39,528 bases of DNA from Cohnella xylanilytica (GCF_014212175.1 NZ_JACJVR010000053.1:1-39528); one strand, 5' to 3'; shown: positions 19,435 to 28,117, counted from the first letter of the stretch. The notes: generated by a model not told the origin, from the letters alone. Made by a program: numbers and translations.

Positions 19435-20307
19435 TTATCCAATGCTCGCGCTTGAAGGCATGGCCTTCAGATTCGGGACTCCGATCCGGTACCGGCCCAT
19501 CGTCTCGATCCCCCCGACCCCCTGCATTCCGCTGATCGTATGGGCGATGACGTCGGAGATATTGATCGTCTCCCGGAACGGCGTGTAGGCCGACCGGACC
19601 GCGACGTAGACCGGATCGAGGGCGTGAATCATGATCCGCCCCGGCGAGCTGGCGAAGTTGGAGCCGGCCTGCAGCAGCGCCTCGAAGTGGGACTGGCAGG
19701 CGCCGGCGATAACGATAAGCGAATCGCGGTGCTTCTCGTAGTCCCGGGCCACCCGAACCGCCTGGACGAAGTTGACCGAGTTCTTGTAGCTGTTCAGGTC
19801 GCTCCAGTCCTTGCGGTTCTTCAGCACGCCGTCGTGGCCGGTAATGACGACGATGTCCGGCCGGACGAGGGGCAACAGATGCAGCAGCGCCTGAGGCATC
19901 TGCGACTCGTGGCAGTGCGCGCCCTCCGCCGGAACCTGCAGCTGGCTGTAGACCGCCATACTCTTCTTCAGGTAATTGATGTCCCCGTCGAGGTGGAGCA
20001 CCTTGCCGGGCATCTCGAAGTACGACCGGCGCGGATTCGCGCCGCCCGTCATCGCTGAATAAGGCGAGCTGAGCTGCTCCCGTTCTTCTCTCATCCGCCT
20101 GAGCGATTCGTTCGCCTGGATCCGCGCCCGGCGCGTCCCGCCCAGCTCGTCCGGATTGCGCACCGATTGGAGGTCGTCGAGACGCGAGTCCGCCAAGAGA
20201 CGGTAGTCGGTCCCGCGAAGTACGGCCATTTGGTCGTGAAGAGACGCGATTCGGAACAGCATATCCCCGCCATAAGATTTGCGGACGACCAGGTCCCCCT
20301 GCTTCAT
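19435..20307 (-). CDS. yabG: Sporulation-specific protease YabG
   Basis: This 290-residue peptidase of family U57 processes spore coat proteins and is made in the mother cell in B. subtilis. Typical segments are GDLVVRKSYGGDMLFRI at the start, PGKVLHLDGD, VVITGHDG and IVIAGACQSHFEAL. The start is the ATG at 20307, 8 nt after GAGGTG. A TTG two codons upstream is too close to the binding site. It lies between rsmA and veg, as in Bacillus. Confidence 0.95.
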   Translation of the reverse strand: MKQGDLVVRKSYGGDMLFRIASLHDQMAVLRGTDYRLLADSRLDDLQSVRNPDELGGTRRARIQANESLRRMREEREQLSSPYSAMTGGANPRRSYFEMPGKVLHLDGDINYLKKSMAVYSQLQVPAEGAHCHESQMPQALLHLLPLVRPDIVVITGHDGVLKNRKDWSDLNSYKNSVNFVQAVRVARDYEKHRDSLIVIAGACQSHFEALLQAGSNFASSPGRIMIHALDPVYVAVRSAYTPFRETINISDVIAHTISGMQGVGGIETMGRYRIGVPNLKAMPSSASIG

Positions 20308-20370
20308 GGGCAAATCACCTCTTCGTGTATCCTATGGAGGCGAATGACACATGGTGCAAGGCGATCGGAA

Positions 20371-21273
<903 letters not shown>

Positions 21274-21828
21274 CTAGATTCCTTCTCTCTCCAATTGTTC
21301 CAGCGCTTCCGCGAATTCCTTCCGAGTGATGCGGAACGTGGAACAGCGCTTGTGGAATTGCTTCCCGTTCGCATAGCCGATGCCGAGCAGCTCCCCCATC
21401 CGCTCCCTTCGCCTCGCCGCCGAACCGTGCACGATGAGGCCGGCGTCCAGCAGGTCGCTCCATTCGATCTCGGCAGCCCCGCCGCCCTCGCCCGCTTCCG
21501 GGGTGCGCACCTGCTCGAGAGCCCGGCGGATCGCCTCCGGGGCGGCATGCTCGACCCCGATGCCGTCCTTGCCCCTCGCCTCGTCCTTCGTCAGGAACGC
21601 ATGCTTGCAATCGGGTACGCGCGCCGCGACGATCTTGCGAATCCGCTCCCCCGGAGCGTCCGGATCGGTGAACACGATGACGCCGCGCCTCTCCTGCGCC
21701 AGCTCGATCCTGCGCAGCACCGACTCGTTGATCGCGGAGCCCCCGGTCTCGATCGTGTCCGCCTCCAGCGCCCGCCGGACGGCGACGGTGTCCTCCTTGC
21801 CCTCGACCACTATCACTTCTCGAATCAT
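21274..21828 (-). CDS. rnmV: Ribonuclease M5
   Basis: This 184-residue Toprim nuclease matures the 5S rRNA precursor. The Toprim motifs are visible: IVVEGKEDTVAVRRAL at the N-terminus, with the catalytic Glu, and GVIVFTDPDAPGERIR, with the DPD metal site. It uses ribosomal protein L18 as a partner in B. subtilis. A consensus TATAAT lies about 40 bp upstream of the start, without a good -35. It is followed directly by rsmA. Confidence 0.95.
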   Translation of the reverse strand: MIREVIVVEGKEDTVAVRRALEADTIETGGSAINESVLRRIELAQERRGVIVFTDPDAPGERIRKIVAARVPDCKHAFLTKDEARGKDGIGVEHAAPEAIRRALEQVRTPEAGEGGGAAEIEWSDLLDAGLIVHGSAARRRERMGELLGIGYANGKQFHKRCSTFRITRKEFAEALEQLEREGI

Positions 21829-21913
21829 CGTCCGGACGCTCCTTCGACATATTCAGCCGTTCATGCAGACTCCGTTTATTATAACAAAAAAGGCGCCGCC
21901 CTAGAAACGAGCC

Positions 21914-21941
21914 GAAGGACCGCCTCTGACGGCGGTCCTTC
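21914..21941 (-). terminator. Strong hairpin, probable terminator of the acyltransferase gene
   Basis: An 11-bp perfect stem (GAAGGACCGCC with GGCGGTCCTTC) and a 6-nt loop lie between the acyltransferase and rnmV. The following sequence CGGCTCGTTTC has only a weak T-tract. Confidence 0.55.
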
Positions 21942-21979
21942 GCCCCTTCCGGCGCGACGCCTTCCCGCTTCGATCCTCC

Positions 21980-23182
21980 TCAGCCGGCCGCCTTGCCCGA
22001 GGCTTCGCCCCCCTTCGCCCCCGCCGGCAGTCCGGCCCGCTTGGCCGGAGAAGCCGGCTTGCCGCCGAGCAGGAAGCTCGAGCCCGGCACCCACCGGTAG
22101 ACGCTCGCGGCCGTGAACCATGCCAGCAGCAGGCAGAGGGGCGCCCCGAACCAGATCCAGGCCGCATACGTCAGCGATTCGATCGGGATCGTGTAGCGGA
22201 ACCTGCGGTAGACGAGCAGGAACACCGGGTGCAGCAGGTAGATGGCGAACGACAGCGCCCCGATTCGGGCCAAGACGGCGACGACGGCGGGGGACGCCTT
22301 CCGGTAGACCCAATAAGCCGCATGGAACAGCACGAAGACGGACAGCAGCGAATGCGCGTTCCAGAGCAGCTCGTACCAGAGCGTGCCGACCCACTTGCCG
22401 TAGGCGCGCCCGTTGTGGTACAGCTGCACGTGAATCATGGCGACGGCGAACCAGCCCAGCCATATTCCCGCGATGGCCAGCTTGCGGAATCGGGGCTGGC
22501 TCCGGAGATCCCTGTTCAGCCATTCCTTGAACGAATCGAAGTAGACCGCCAGCACGAGCCCCAGCATGTAATAGGACATGTACGTCGGAGCGTAGCTGGC
22601 CTTGTCCTTCAGGTTTAGATCGTATTTGTTCCAGAGGGCGAACGCCCATTCGATCGCCAGGCCGAGAGGCAGCGCCCAGAGAACGAGCTTCGGCCAGCGC
22701 CGGAACAGGAGCAGCAGCAGCGGGAAGAGCAAGTAGAACTGCACGTTGATGAAGACGAAGTAGAGATGCGTGTACGCCGTCCCCGTCGCGAGCCCTCGCC
22801 CCAGCTTCGCCAGATGCCAGCCGGCCGGCTGGCCGAGGTTGCCGTTCACCGCCTGCGAGACGATGTAATAGCACACGGACGCGACGAGGTACGGAATGAC
22901 GATATAGAGCAGCCGCTTGGAATAGAACCGGGAGATGAGCCTCCCGTTCACCGGCCTGCCGAAGTAATTGTAGAACAGAACGAAGCTGCTTAGGAAAATA
23001 AAGCAGGGCGTGCCGAACTTGAAAAAGATGTTCACCCAATTGAAAAAGTAATAATACGGCGACTCGACGGCCTGGACGCCGGCCGCGTACGAAGTGGCAT
23101 GCACGTGGATGACGCCGAGAATGGCGAAGGCCCGGAATAGATCGAGCTCGGGAAGACGTTCCCTTCCGTCCGGAGATTTCAT
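21980..23182 (-). CDS. Membrane-bound acyltransferase (acyltransferase 3 family)
   Basis: This 400-residue integral membrane protein has about ten hydrophobic segments. It starts with the family signature RLPELDLFRAFAILGVIHVH, in which the His pair is near the presumed active site. Members O-acetylate or O-acylate cell-surface sugars such as peptidoglycan, teichoic acid or exopolysaccharide. The C-terminal tail (about 375-400) is Gly/Ala/Lys-rich and probably cytoplasmic. The start is the ATG at 23182 behind AAGGAG. It is flanked by terminator-like hairpins, so it is probably a single-gene unit. It interrupts the rpfB-rnmV neighbourhood seen in B. subtilis. The substrate is unknown. Confidence 0.87.
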   Translation of the reverse strand: MKSPDGRERLPELDLFRAFAILGVIHVHATSYAAGVQAVESPYYYFFNWVNIFFKFGTPCFIFLSSFVLFYNYFGRPVNGRLISRFYSKRLLYIVIPYLVASVCYYIVSQAVNGNLGQPAGWHLAKLGRGLATGTAYTHLYFVFINVQFYLLFPLLLLLFRRWPKLVLWALPLGLAIEWAFALWNKYDLNLKDKASYAPTYMSYYMLGLVLAVYFDSFKEWLNRDLRSQPRFRKLAIAGIWLGWFAVAMIHVQLYHNGRAYGKWVGTLWYELLWNAHSLLSVFVLFHAAYWVYRKASPAVVAVLARIGALSFAIYLLHPVFLLVYRRFRYTIPIESLTYAAWIWFGAPLCLLLAWFTAASVYRWVPGSSFLLGGKPASPAKRAGLPAGAKGGEASGKAAG

Positions 23183-23292
23183 TAGACATCGGCTCCTTCG
23201 TTGGGATCTGGCGTCTTGGGTCTCTCGGTTTGACGATTGGAAAGGACTCGAGGTTGCGGAAAAAAACGGAAATAAAAGAAGCTCCGAAGGTT

Positions 23293-23320
23293 AAAAAAAA
23301 GAAGAAGAGGCCTAAGCCTC
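23293..23320 (-). terminator. Rho-independent terminator of rpfB
   Basis: GAGGC-TTAG-GCCTC is followed on the minus strand by TTCTTCTTTTTTTT. The stem is short but the T-tract is long. Confidence 0.65.
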
Positions 23321-23448
23321 CCCCCTTCGCTTGCCGCGTTATCCCGCATATGCTTCTATCGATGCGCCCTGCGGATGGCATCCCTGGAGCGCGCGATCCT
23401 GCCGCCGCCTTCCCGAACGCGGGAGGCGGGGCCTGCCGGCGGCCCGCC

Positions 23449-24609
23449 TTAATCGGCCGACGGCTTGACGGGTCCGATCACGTACACGGTATACCCGCGC
23501 TTCATGCCGAACTTGTTCGCGTATTTCTCGCTGTCGTAATACACGTCGATCTTCTTGCCCTTGACGGCGCTGCCCGTATCTTCGGCTCGGCGGAAGCCGA
23601 TGCCTTCGATGTAGACCCACCATCCGAGGGGGATGACGTCCGGATCGACGGAGATCGTCCGTCCTTCGGATACTTTGGTTCCCGAGGCCGTAATGCCGTA
23701 GCCCGGGTCTCCCTTGTCCTTGCCGGTCGATTCCGGCCCGGCCGTATAGGCGGTCAAGGTGACGTTGCTGAGCACGCTCTTCACCTTGACCGTCCGGCCG
23801 TTCAGCTTCAGCGTCTTCGCGTCGGCCGAGGCTTCCGCCTGGACGTCGTACGAGAGCGCCGCGACGGCCGGCTTCTTCTTCGTGCCCACCGCGACGATCT
23901 TCGGCACGGCGGATTGGGCGATCGCCTTCGACAGCATGCGGTCGCTGACGAGGCGTCCGTCCTCGTAGACCTTCTCGAACTTCTTGACGATCAAGCCCGG
24001 CTTCCCGGTCTGGACGACCTTCTGCTTGCCTTGAAGCAGCGTGGCGTCCTTCTTCTCCACGACCGTGAATTGAACGGGGATCTTCGCTTCCTTCACTTCC
24101 TTGGTGACGCGAACGATGCGAATCTTCATCCCGTCGTAGACCGGGGCGTCCGGAGCCGGATAGATCTTGTCGTGGGCTCCCAGTTGGACGTTCAAGGACG
24201 ACAGCGCGTCCTTCACCGTCTCTTCGGTCGTATATTGGACGGCGTTCTTCCCGTCCGCGATCAGCGTTACGCTCGCGGCCCGATCGATGACGATCGTGCT
24301 GCCGTCGCCGAGATCGGCGTTAAGCGGCGGCGAGAGCTGATCGTACGGACCGACGGCGATGTTGTGCTCTTGGAACAACGAACGCACGTCGGAAGAACGC
24401 GTATGGATGACGGTAGATTTCCCGCCGTCCACGACGGTCACGCTCATGGCGGACGCGCCGTGCAGCAGCATTAAGAACAAGATGGTTAGAGCAAAAGAGA
24501 GAATTGCGCTGAGAAGAATTACACGCAAATGCTCATGCTTCCATCGCGCTGCGATAAGCTTGCCGGTCGGTCGTGGATCATGGGTGCTCCCTAATGGAAC
24601 AACGCCCAT
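23449..24609 (-). CDS. rpfB: YabE/RpfB-like cell-wall hydrolase with DUF348, G5 and 3D domains
   Basis: This 386-residue cell-surface protein probably cleaves peptidoglycan, in the resuscitation-promoting-factor/stationary-phase-survival (Sps) group. A membrane anchor lies at about residues 29-50, two DUF348 repeats at about 57-155, a G5 domain at about 165-243 and a 3D domain at about 283-382. The 3D domain shows ISVDPDVIPLGWWVYIEG, then AEDTGSAVKGKKIDVYY, giving the three conserved Asp. The start is the ATG at 24609 behind AAGGAGG. Expression is governed by a long leader with a c-di-AMP riboswitch and terminator. It follows tatD, as in B. subtilis. Confidence 0.94.
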   Translation of the reverse strand: MGVVPLGSTHDPRPTGKLIAARWKHEHLRVILLSAILSFALTILFLMLLHGASAMSVTVVDGGKSTVIHTRSSDVRSLFQEHNIAVGPYDQLSPPLNADLGDGSTIVIDRAASVTLIADGKNAVQYTTEETVKDALSSLNVQLGAHDKIYPAPDAPVYDGMKIRIVRVTKEVKEAKIPVQFTVVEKKDATLLQGKQKVVQTGKPGLIVKKFEKVYEDGRLVSDRMLSKAIAQSAVPKIVAVGTKKKPAVAALSYDVQAEASADAKTLKLNGRTVKVKSVLSNVTLTAYTAGPESTGKDKGDPGYGITASGTKVSEGRTISVDPDVIPLGWWVYIEGIGFRRAEDTGSAVKGKKIDVYYDSEKYANKFGMKRGYTVYVIGPVKPSAD

Positions 24610-24810
24610 TTTCTCGTTCCTCCTTCATAGCCCCGCCGTCGACTGTTACGCATGACTACGTCTGACGCGACTATCCTTTTTTGATAACGGCGCGATCGTT
24701 CGCGTGGAAGCGGCTATCACGCGAAGAAGCGCCGCCTTGCCCAGTATCGAATCCCGGTTCCTTGCGGCTTCCGGCATCTCCCGTCATGCGTTACGCCAAA
24801 AACGGACAAC
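24610..24810 (-). other. rpfB leader downstream of the riboswitch terminator
   Basis: About 200 nt separate the attenuator from the rpfB start. It contains one clear inverted repeat (CGCGTG at 24701-24706 with CACGCG at 24718-24723) and no open reading frame I can support. The length is greater than needed for translation and may hold RNA processing or stability elements. Confidence 0.4.
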
Positions 24811-24846
24811 AAAAAAAGCCGACGACAGAGGATCTGTTCGTGGCTT
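24811..24846 (-). terminator. Expression-platform terminator of the c-di-AMP riboswitch
   Basis: GCCACGAACAGA pairs with TCTGTCGTCGGC (one bulged position) around a 3-nt loop, and seven T follow on the minus strand. It lies 54 nt after the aptamer and before rpfB, so it should switch transcription off when c-di-AMP is bound. Confidence 0.8.
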
Positions 24847-24899
24847 CCGCTCGAGTAACGAATGGGGAAATGGGCAGCACGAGGTGACCTCTCTCTAAC

Positions 24900-25089
24900 A
24901 CGCTTACGAGGTTAGCTGTCGGGTTCGGGCAAAGAGAGTCGCCCTATCCGCTTCTTCGGCGCCCGATCGGATCCGATCGATGGCCGCGTCGGCGGAATTC
25001 ACCCCAAGATTGCTCAGCCGCGCGTGGCGGACGGACAAGTTCCGCATCGCGCGTCGGGTCCCCCGTTCTCCTCATCGGAGATTAAGCGT
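24900..25089 (-). promoter_or_regulatory. c-di-AMP riboswitch (ydaO/yuaA class)
   Basis: The minus strand carries the hallmarks of the ydaO aptamer: a P1 stem of ACGCTTA (25083-25089) with TAAGCGT (24900-24906), the GGGGGACCC box (25056-25064), a GGGGTGAA box, and the highly conserved block CCCGAACCCGACAGCTAACC (24910-24929) followed by TCGTAAGCG. The aptamer binds two c-di-AMP molecules and normally switches genes off. A terminator follows and a promoter precedes it (25128-25157). The downstream gene rpfB is a known target class. Confidence 0.95.
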
Positions 25090-25127
25090 ACTGGAAAAGG
25101 GATGCCATATTCAAACTCTTGTTGATG

Positions 25128-25157
25128 ATGATAACCTCTCGGCGCTGGCGGTGTAAA
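25128..25157 (-). promoter_or_regulatory. Sigma-A promoter of the riboswitch-rpfB transcript
   Basis: TTTACA (25152-25157), an 18-bp spacer and TATCAT (25128-25133) on the minus strand. Initiation near 25121 would begin just before the aptamer. Confidence 0.6.
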
Positions 25158-25276
25158 GAAGGGTCAACGGACGAAATCGACCGATTATCGGGAAAAACGG
25201 GCTTATTCTAAGCTGAACGTCAAGGAAAAACACTTTTATCAGAGAACAGAACGATTTTCCTCGCTATGGAAGCGTT

Positions 25277-26050
25277 TTATCTCGTCAGTCCCAAACAGCG
25301 GCGGCTATTTTCCGTCGTTAATTTTGCAATTTCTTCCACGGAAATCCCTTTTATTTCCGCCGCCGACTCGGCCACCAGACGGACGAACGAGGACTCGTTC
25401 CGCTTCCCCCGATGGGGGTGGGGAGCCAGATAAGGAGCGTCCGTCTCGATGAGCAGACGGTCGTCCGGCACCTTCGCCAGCACCTCCTTCGGAACCCTCG
25501 CGTTCTTGAACGTGACCGGCCCTCCGAAGGAGATATAGAAGTTCATGTCGAGGCATAATTTGGCCGTCTCCCAGCTACCGGAGAAGCAATGCATGATGCC
25601 GCCGACCTCGGAGGCGCCCTCTTCGCGAAGCAGCCGGACGACGTCCTCGTGAGCGTCTCGGTTATGGATGACGATCGGCTTCTTCATCCGCTTGGCGAGC
25701 CGGATCTGCTCGCGGAATACCGTATGCTGAACGTCCTTCGGGGACGTGTCCCAGTAGTAATCGAGACCGATCTCTCCGATCGCGACCACCTTCGGGTGGG
25801 AACAGAGACTCTCGATCCAGGCCAGATCCTCCTCCAGCCTCATGTCGATCGCGTCGGTCGGGTGCCAGCCCACGGCCGCGTAGATGAACGGATACTTCTC
25901 GGCGAGAGCCATCGTCGTCGGGATCGTCTCCCGGTTGAAGCCGATGTTGACGATCGCGTCGATTCCCGCTTCCCTCGCCCTCTCGATGACCTCTTCGCGA
26001 TCGCTGTCGAACTTCGGGGAATCCAGATGCGCGTGCGTGTCGATTAGCAT
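25277..26050 (-). CDS. tatD: TatD family metal-dependent DNase
   Basis: This 257-residue TIM-barrel hydrolase belongs to the TatD/YabD family, which are metal-dependent deoxyribonucleases that also act on D-aminoacyl-tRNA in some members. The metal ligands are His6 and His8 (DTHAHLD), Glu93 (IGEIGLDYYW), His129 (PIVIHNRDA), His154 (GIMHCFSG) and Asp204 (IETDAPYLAP). All are present. It is between the HD hydrolase and rpfB. In B. subtilis metS precedes it instead. Confidence 0.95.
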   Translation of the reverse strand: MLIDTHAHLDSPKFDSDREEVIERAREAGIDAIVNIGFNRETIPTTMALAEKYPFIYAAVGWHPTDAIDMRLEEDLAWIESLCSHPKVVAIGEIGLDYYWDTSPKDVQHTVFREQIRLAKRMKKPIVIHNRDAHEDVVRLLREEGASEVGGIMHCFSGSWETAKLCLDMNFYISFGGPVTFKNARVPKEVLAKVPDDRLLIETDAPYLAPHPHRGKRNESSFVRLVAESAAEIKGISVEEIAKLTTENSRRCLGLTR

Positions 26051-26116
26051 GTCGGATAACGTCTCCTCTCTGTCGGTTCGCGCGTTAGCTCTGCGCGTTA
26101 GCTTCGCGCGATAGCT

Positions 26117-27409
26117 CTATAGATGGAATAGCTCCCGGGTCTCCCGTCTTAAGACGGACGCGCGTTTCAGAAGCTCTTCCTGGGGGTAATAGATGTAGTA
26201 TTTCCCTTGGTGCAGGCCGGCGATCGACCGGATAATCTCGGATCTCCCGGAGATCTCCGCGATTCCGTCCTTCTCGTCGAGAAGAAGAATGGGCGGCTTG
26301 TCCTTGCCGCCGGTCCCCGTGCCCGGCTTATAGACATCGTACGGAAGATCGACGGGCGTGTCCATCTCGAGATGGTACTCCGGATCCAGACCGATCCGGG
26401 CCCACTCCCGCTTCAGCTCGTCGATGAACGACGAATCGCAGCTCTCCAGGGTTATGTACTTATAGAGGCAACGGTTCAGGAAGCGGCGGCACAGATCGGC
26501 GAGAAGAGGATCGTCTTCCCGGATCCATTGGCCGAACGCCGTCTGGACGGTCGAGTCGTCAAGCGACAGGTAATCTGCCACCGTCAGAGCGCCTTCGAAC
26601 AATTGACGAAGCTGCGGAAGAAGGAATCCGAACCGGTAGCCGTCCCGATACAGCTCTCCCGCCCTGCGGAAGATTTGACGCAGCAGAATGTCCGAGCTTC
26701 GCGTCACCGGATGGAAGTAAACCTGCCAATACATCTGGTAACGGGCCATCAAGTACGCTTCGACCGCGTGCATGCCGCTCTCCTTGACGACGATCGTCCC
26801 TTGATGCGGCCGAAGCACGCGCAGAATGCGGTCCAGATCGAAGGAGCCGTAGTTCACCCCGGTGAAGTAGGCGTCCCGAAGCAGGTAATCCATCCGGTCG
26901 GCGTCCATCTGGCTGGATACGAGGCTGACGACGATCGGCTTGTCGTACGTCTTGCGGATAACGTCGGCGACTCTGCGGGGGAAGTCCTCGTCGACTTCCT
27001 TCAGAACCCGATGGATGGCCGTGTCGCCGAGGATGATGTCGCACGTCCATTTCTCGTGATCGGTCCGGAACACGTGTTCGATAGCGTGGGAAAAGGGACC
27101 GTGTCCGACATCATGCAACAAAGAAGCGCATAAACTTACCAATTTTTCCTCTTGCGGCCAATCCTTGTATCTATTACGCTCAAATTGGTTGATGATCTTG
27201 CGCGTGATCTCGTAGACGCCGAGCGAATGGGAGAACCGGCTGTGCTCCGCTCCATGGAACGTCAGGTACGTCGTGCCGAGCTGGCGAATTCTCCGCAGCC
27301 GCTGGAACTCCGGCGTGTTGATGAGCTTCCAGATCGTGTCGTCCTGGACGTAGACGGCATGATGCACCGGGTCTTTGAATACCTTCTCTTCCTCCAAGGG
27401 TCGAAACAT
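26117..27409 (-). CDS. ywfO: HD-domain phosphohydrolase, YwfO family (dNTPase-like)
   Basis: This 430-residue protein closely matches YwfO of B. subtilis (about 433). The HD metal site is complete: His61 (RFSHSLGVYEI), His99-Asp100 (LLHDVGHGPFSH) and an Asp in SQMDADRMDYL (169-171). Relatives are SAMHD1/Dgt-like nucleoside triphosphate hydrolases, so a dNTP or related nucleotide substrate is likely but unproven. The start is the ATG at 27409 behind TGGAGGTG. The further upstream in-frame ATG at 27448 is rejected because it would start inside the Spo0A-box region. The leader carries four Spo0A-box-like sites. It takes the place of metS next to abrB. Confidence 0.9.
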   Translation of the reverse strand: MFRPLEEEKVFKDPVHHAVYVQDDTIWKLINTPEFQRLRRIRQLGTTYLTFHGAEHSRFSHSLGVYEITRKIINQFERNRYKDWPQEEKLVSLCASLLHDVGHGPFSHAIEHVFRTDHEKWTCDIILGDTAIHRVLKEVDEDFPRRVADVIRKTYDKPIVVSLVSSQMDADRMDYLLRDAYFTGVNYGSFDLDRILRVLRPHQGTIVVKESGMHAVEAYLMARYQMYWQVYFHPVTRSSDILLRQIFRRAGELYRDGYRFGFLLPQLRQLFEGALTVADYLSLDDSTVQTAFGQWIREDDPLLADLCRRFLNRCLYKYITLESCDSSFIDELKREWARIGLDPEYHLEMDTPVDLPYDVYKPGTGTGGKDKPPILLLDEKDGIAEISGRSEIIRSIAGLHQGKYYIYYPQEELLKRASVLRRETRELFHL

Positions 27410-27440
27410 TGAGTCGCACCTCCAACGGTATATTCCGGGA

Positions 27441-27493
27441 TTCGACAATATTATTCGACAAACATCCCGAAACTATTGTCGAATAATGTCGTT
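27441..27493. promoter_or_regulatory. Cluster of four Spo0A boxes
   Basis: The sites are TTCGACAA (27441-27448), TTCGACAAA (27454-27462, exact reverse complement of TTTGTCGAA), TTGTCGAA (27476-27483) and TGTCGTT (27487-27493, weaker). They occur in two pairs of opposite orientation, 32-84 bp upstream of the HD hydrolase start. The cluster also lies upstream of abrB, about 120 bp before its promoter. Which gene it controls, and with what sign, cannot be read from sequence. Confidence 0.7.
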
Positions 27494-27610
27494 TAATAAA
27501 ACAGGCCCTTTTGCCGCTCTATCGCATGTGGAACCCCTCTTTGTTCTTAAATCTTCCTCATTAATCCGCATAAATGGGCTTTTTTTTGTAAAATTGTCTT
27601 ATTGGCGCTG

Positions 27611-27639
27611 TTGACTTATTTGGGAATGGTTGGTATGAT
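27611..27639 (+). promoter_or_regulatory. Sigma-A promoter of abrB
   Basis: TTGACT (27611-27616), a 17-bp spacer and TATGAT (27634-27639). Initiation near 27646 lies just upstream of the Spo0A operator. Confidence 0.85.
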
Positions 27640-27660
27640 AGAAATCGGAAATTAGAGAAT

Positions 27661-27680
27661 TTTGTCGAATGATGACGAAA
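27661..27680 (+). promoter_or_regulatory. Spo0A operator of abrB (tandem boxes)
   Basis: TTTGTCGAA is followed by TGATGACGAAA, giving two direct Spo0A boxes just downstream of the expected start site. The arrangement is almost identical to the repressing Spo0A sites of B. subtilis abrB. Phosphorylated Spo0A should block abrB transcription from here. Confidence 0.88.
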
Positions 27681-27758
27681 TTACAATTCGCATTCTTCGC
27701 ATTCCTGGATGCTGTACTTTTTGATTTTCATTTTAACCTGAAAAGAGGGAGTTTCCAA

Positions 27759-28013
27759 ATGATGAAATCTACGGGAATTGTACGCAAGGTCGACGAGCTG
27801 GGACGGGTGGTCATTCCGATCGAATTGCGCCGCACGCTCGGCATCGGGGAGAAGGACGCACTCGAGATTTACGTGGACGGGGAGCGCATCATGCTGAAGA
27901 AGTACGAGCCCGCCTGCATCTTCTGCGGCAACGCGGAGAGCGTCGTTTACTTCAAAGGCAAAATTGTTTGCAGAGATTGTTTGAAGGATTTACCTTCACC
28001 TGTGACAAATTAA
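27759..28013 (+). CDS. abrB: Transition-state regulator AbrB with Cys-pair tail
   Basis: This 84-residue DNA-binding protein has an N-terminal swapped-hairpin domain (residues 1-50, KSTGIVRKVDELGRVVIPIE) almost identical to B. subtilis AbrB. The second half differs: it has two Cys pairs, C53/C56 (CIFC) and C71/C74 (CRDC), like a small zinc ribbon, where B. subtilis AbrB has an oligomerisation domain without this motif. Two adjacent ATG codons exist. The first (27759) is used, with GAGGGAG upstream. It is regulated by the Spo0A operator at 27661-27680 and followed by a terminator at 28085-28117. Confidence 0.95.
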   Translation: MMKSTGIVRKVDELGRVVIPIELRRTLGIGEKDALEIYVDGERIMLKKYEPACIFCGNAESVVYFKGKIVCRDCLKDLPSPVTN

Positions 28014-28031
28014 AGAAAAGTGTGCTATAAT
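28002..28031 (+). promoter_or_regulatory. Candidate promoter overlapping the abrB stop
   Basis: GTGACA (28002-28007), an 18-bp spacer and a perfect TATAAT (28026-28031). It is directed at the abrB terminator, so its only product would be a short RNA. Confidence 0.5.
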
Positions 28032-28037
28032 AGAAAA

Positions 28038-28117
28038 CGAAGTCTACCAATTGTTAATTCTAACCTTTTTATATCTCCTTGCAACCCTCCCGAGCTGTTC
28101 CCGGGAGGGATTTTTTT
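28038..28117 (+). ncRNA. Candidate small RNA of about 80 nt after abrB
   Basis: A promoter-like sequence at 28002-28031 and a strong terminator at 28085-28117 delimit about 80 nt with no open reading frame. The single-stranded part contains TATCTCCTT, complementary to Shine-Dalgarno sequences, and the terminator stem holds CCCTCCCG. This is what a base-pairing regulatory RNA would look like. The alternative is that the terminator simply ends abrB and the promoter match is chance. Confidence 0.35.
28085..28117 (+). terminator. Rho-independent terminator after abrB
   Basis: CCCTCCCG (28085-28092) pairs with CGGGAGGG (28102-28109), and after one A seven T follow. Confidence 0.88.

Noticed and set aside
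26117..27448. Longer HD hydrolase starting at 27448
   Set aside because: Translation would begin inside the Spo0A-box region without a ribosome binding site. The ATG at 27409 has TGGAGGTG in front.
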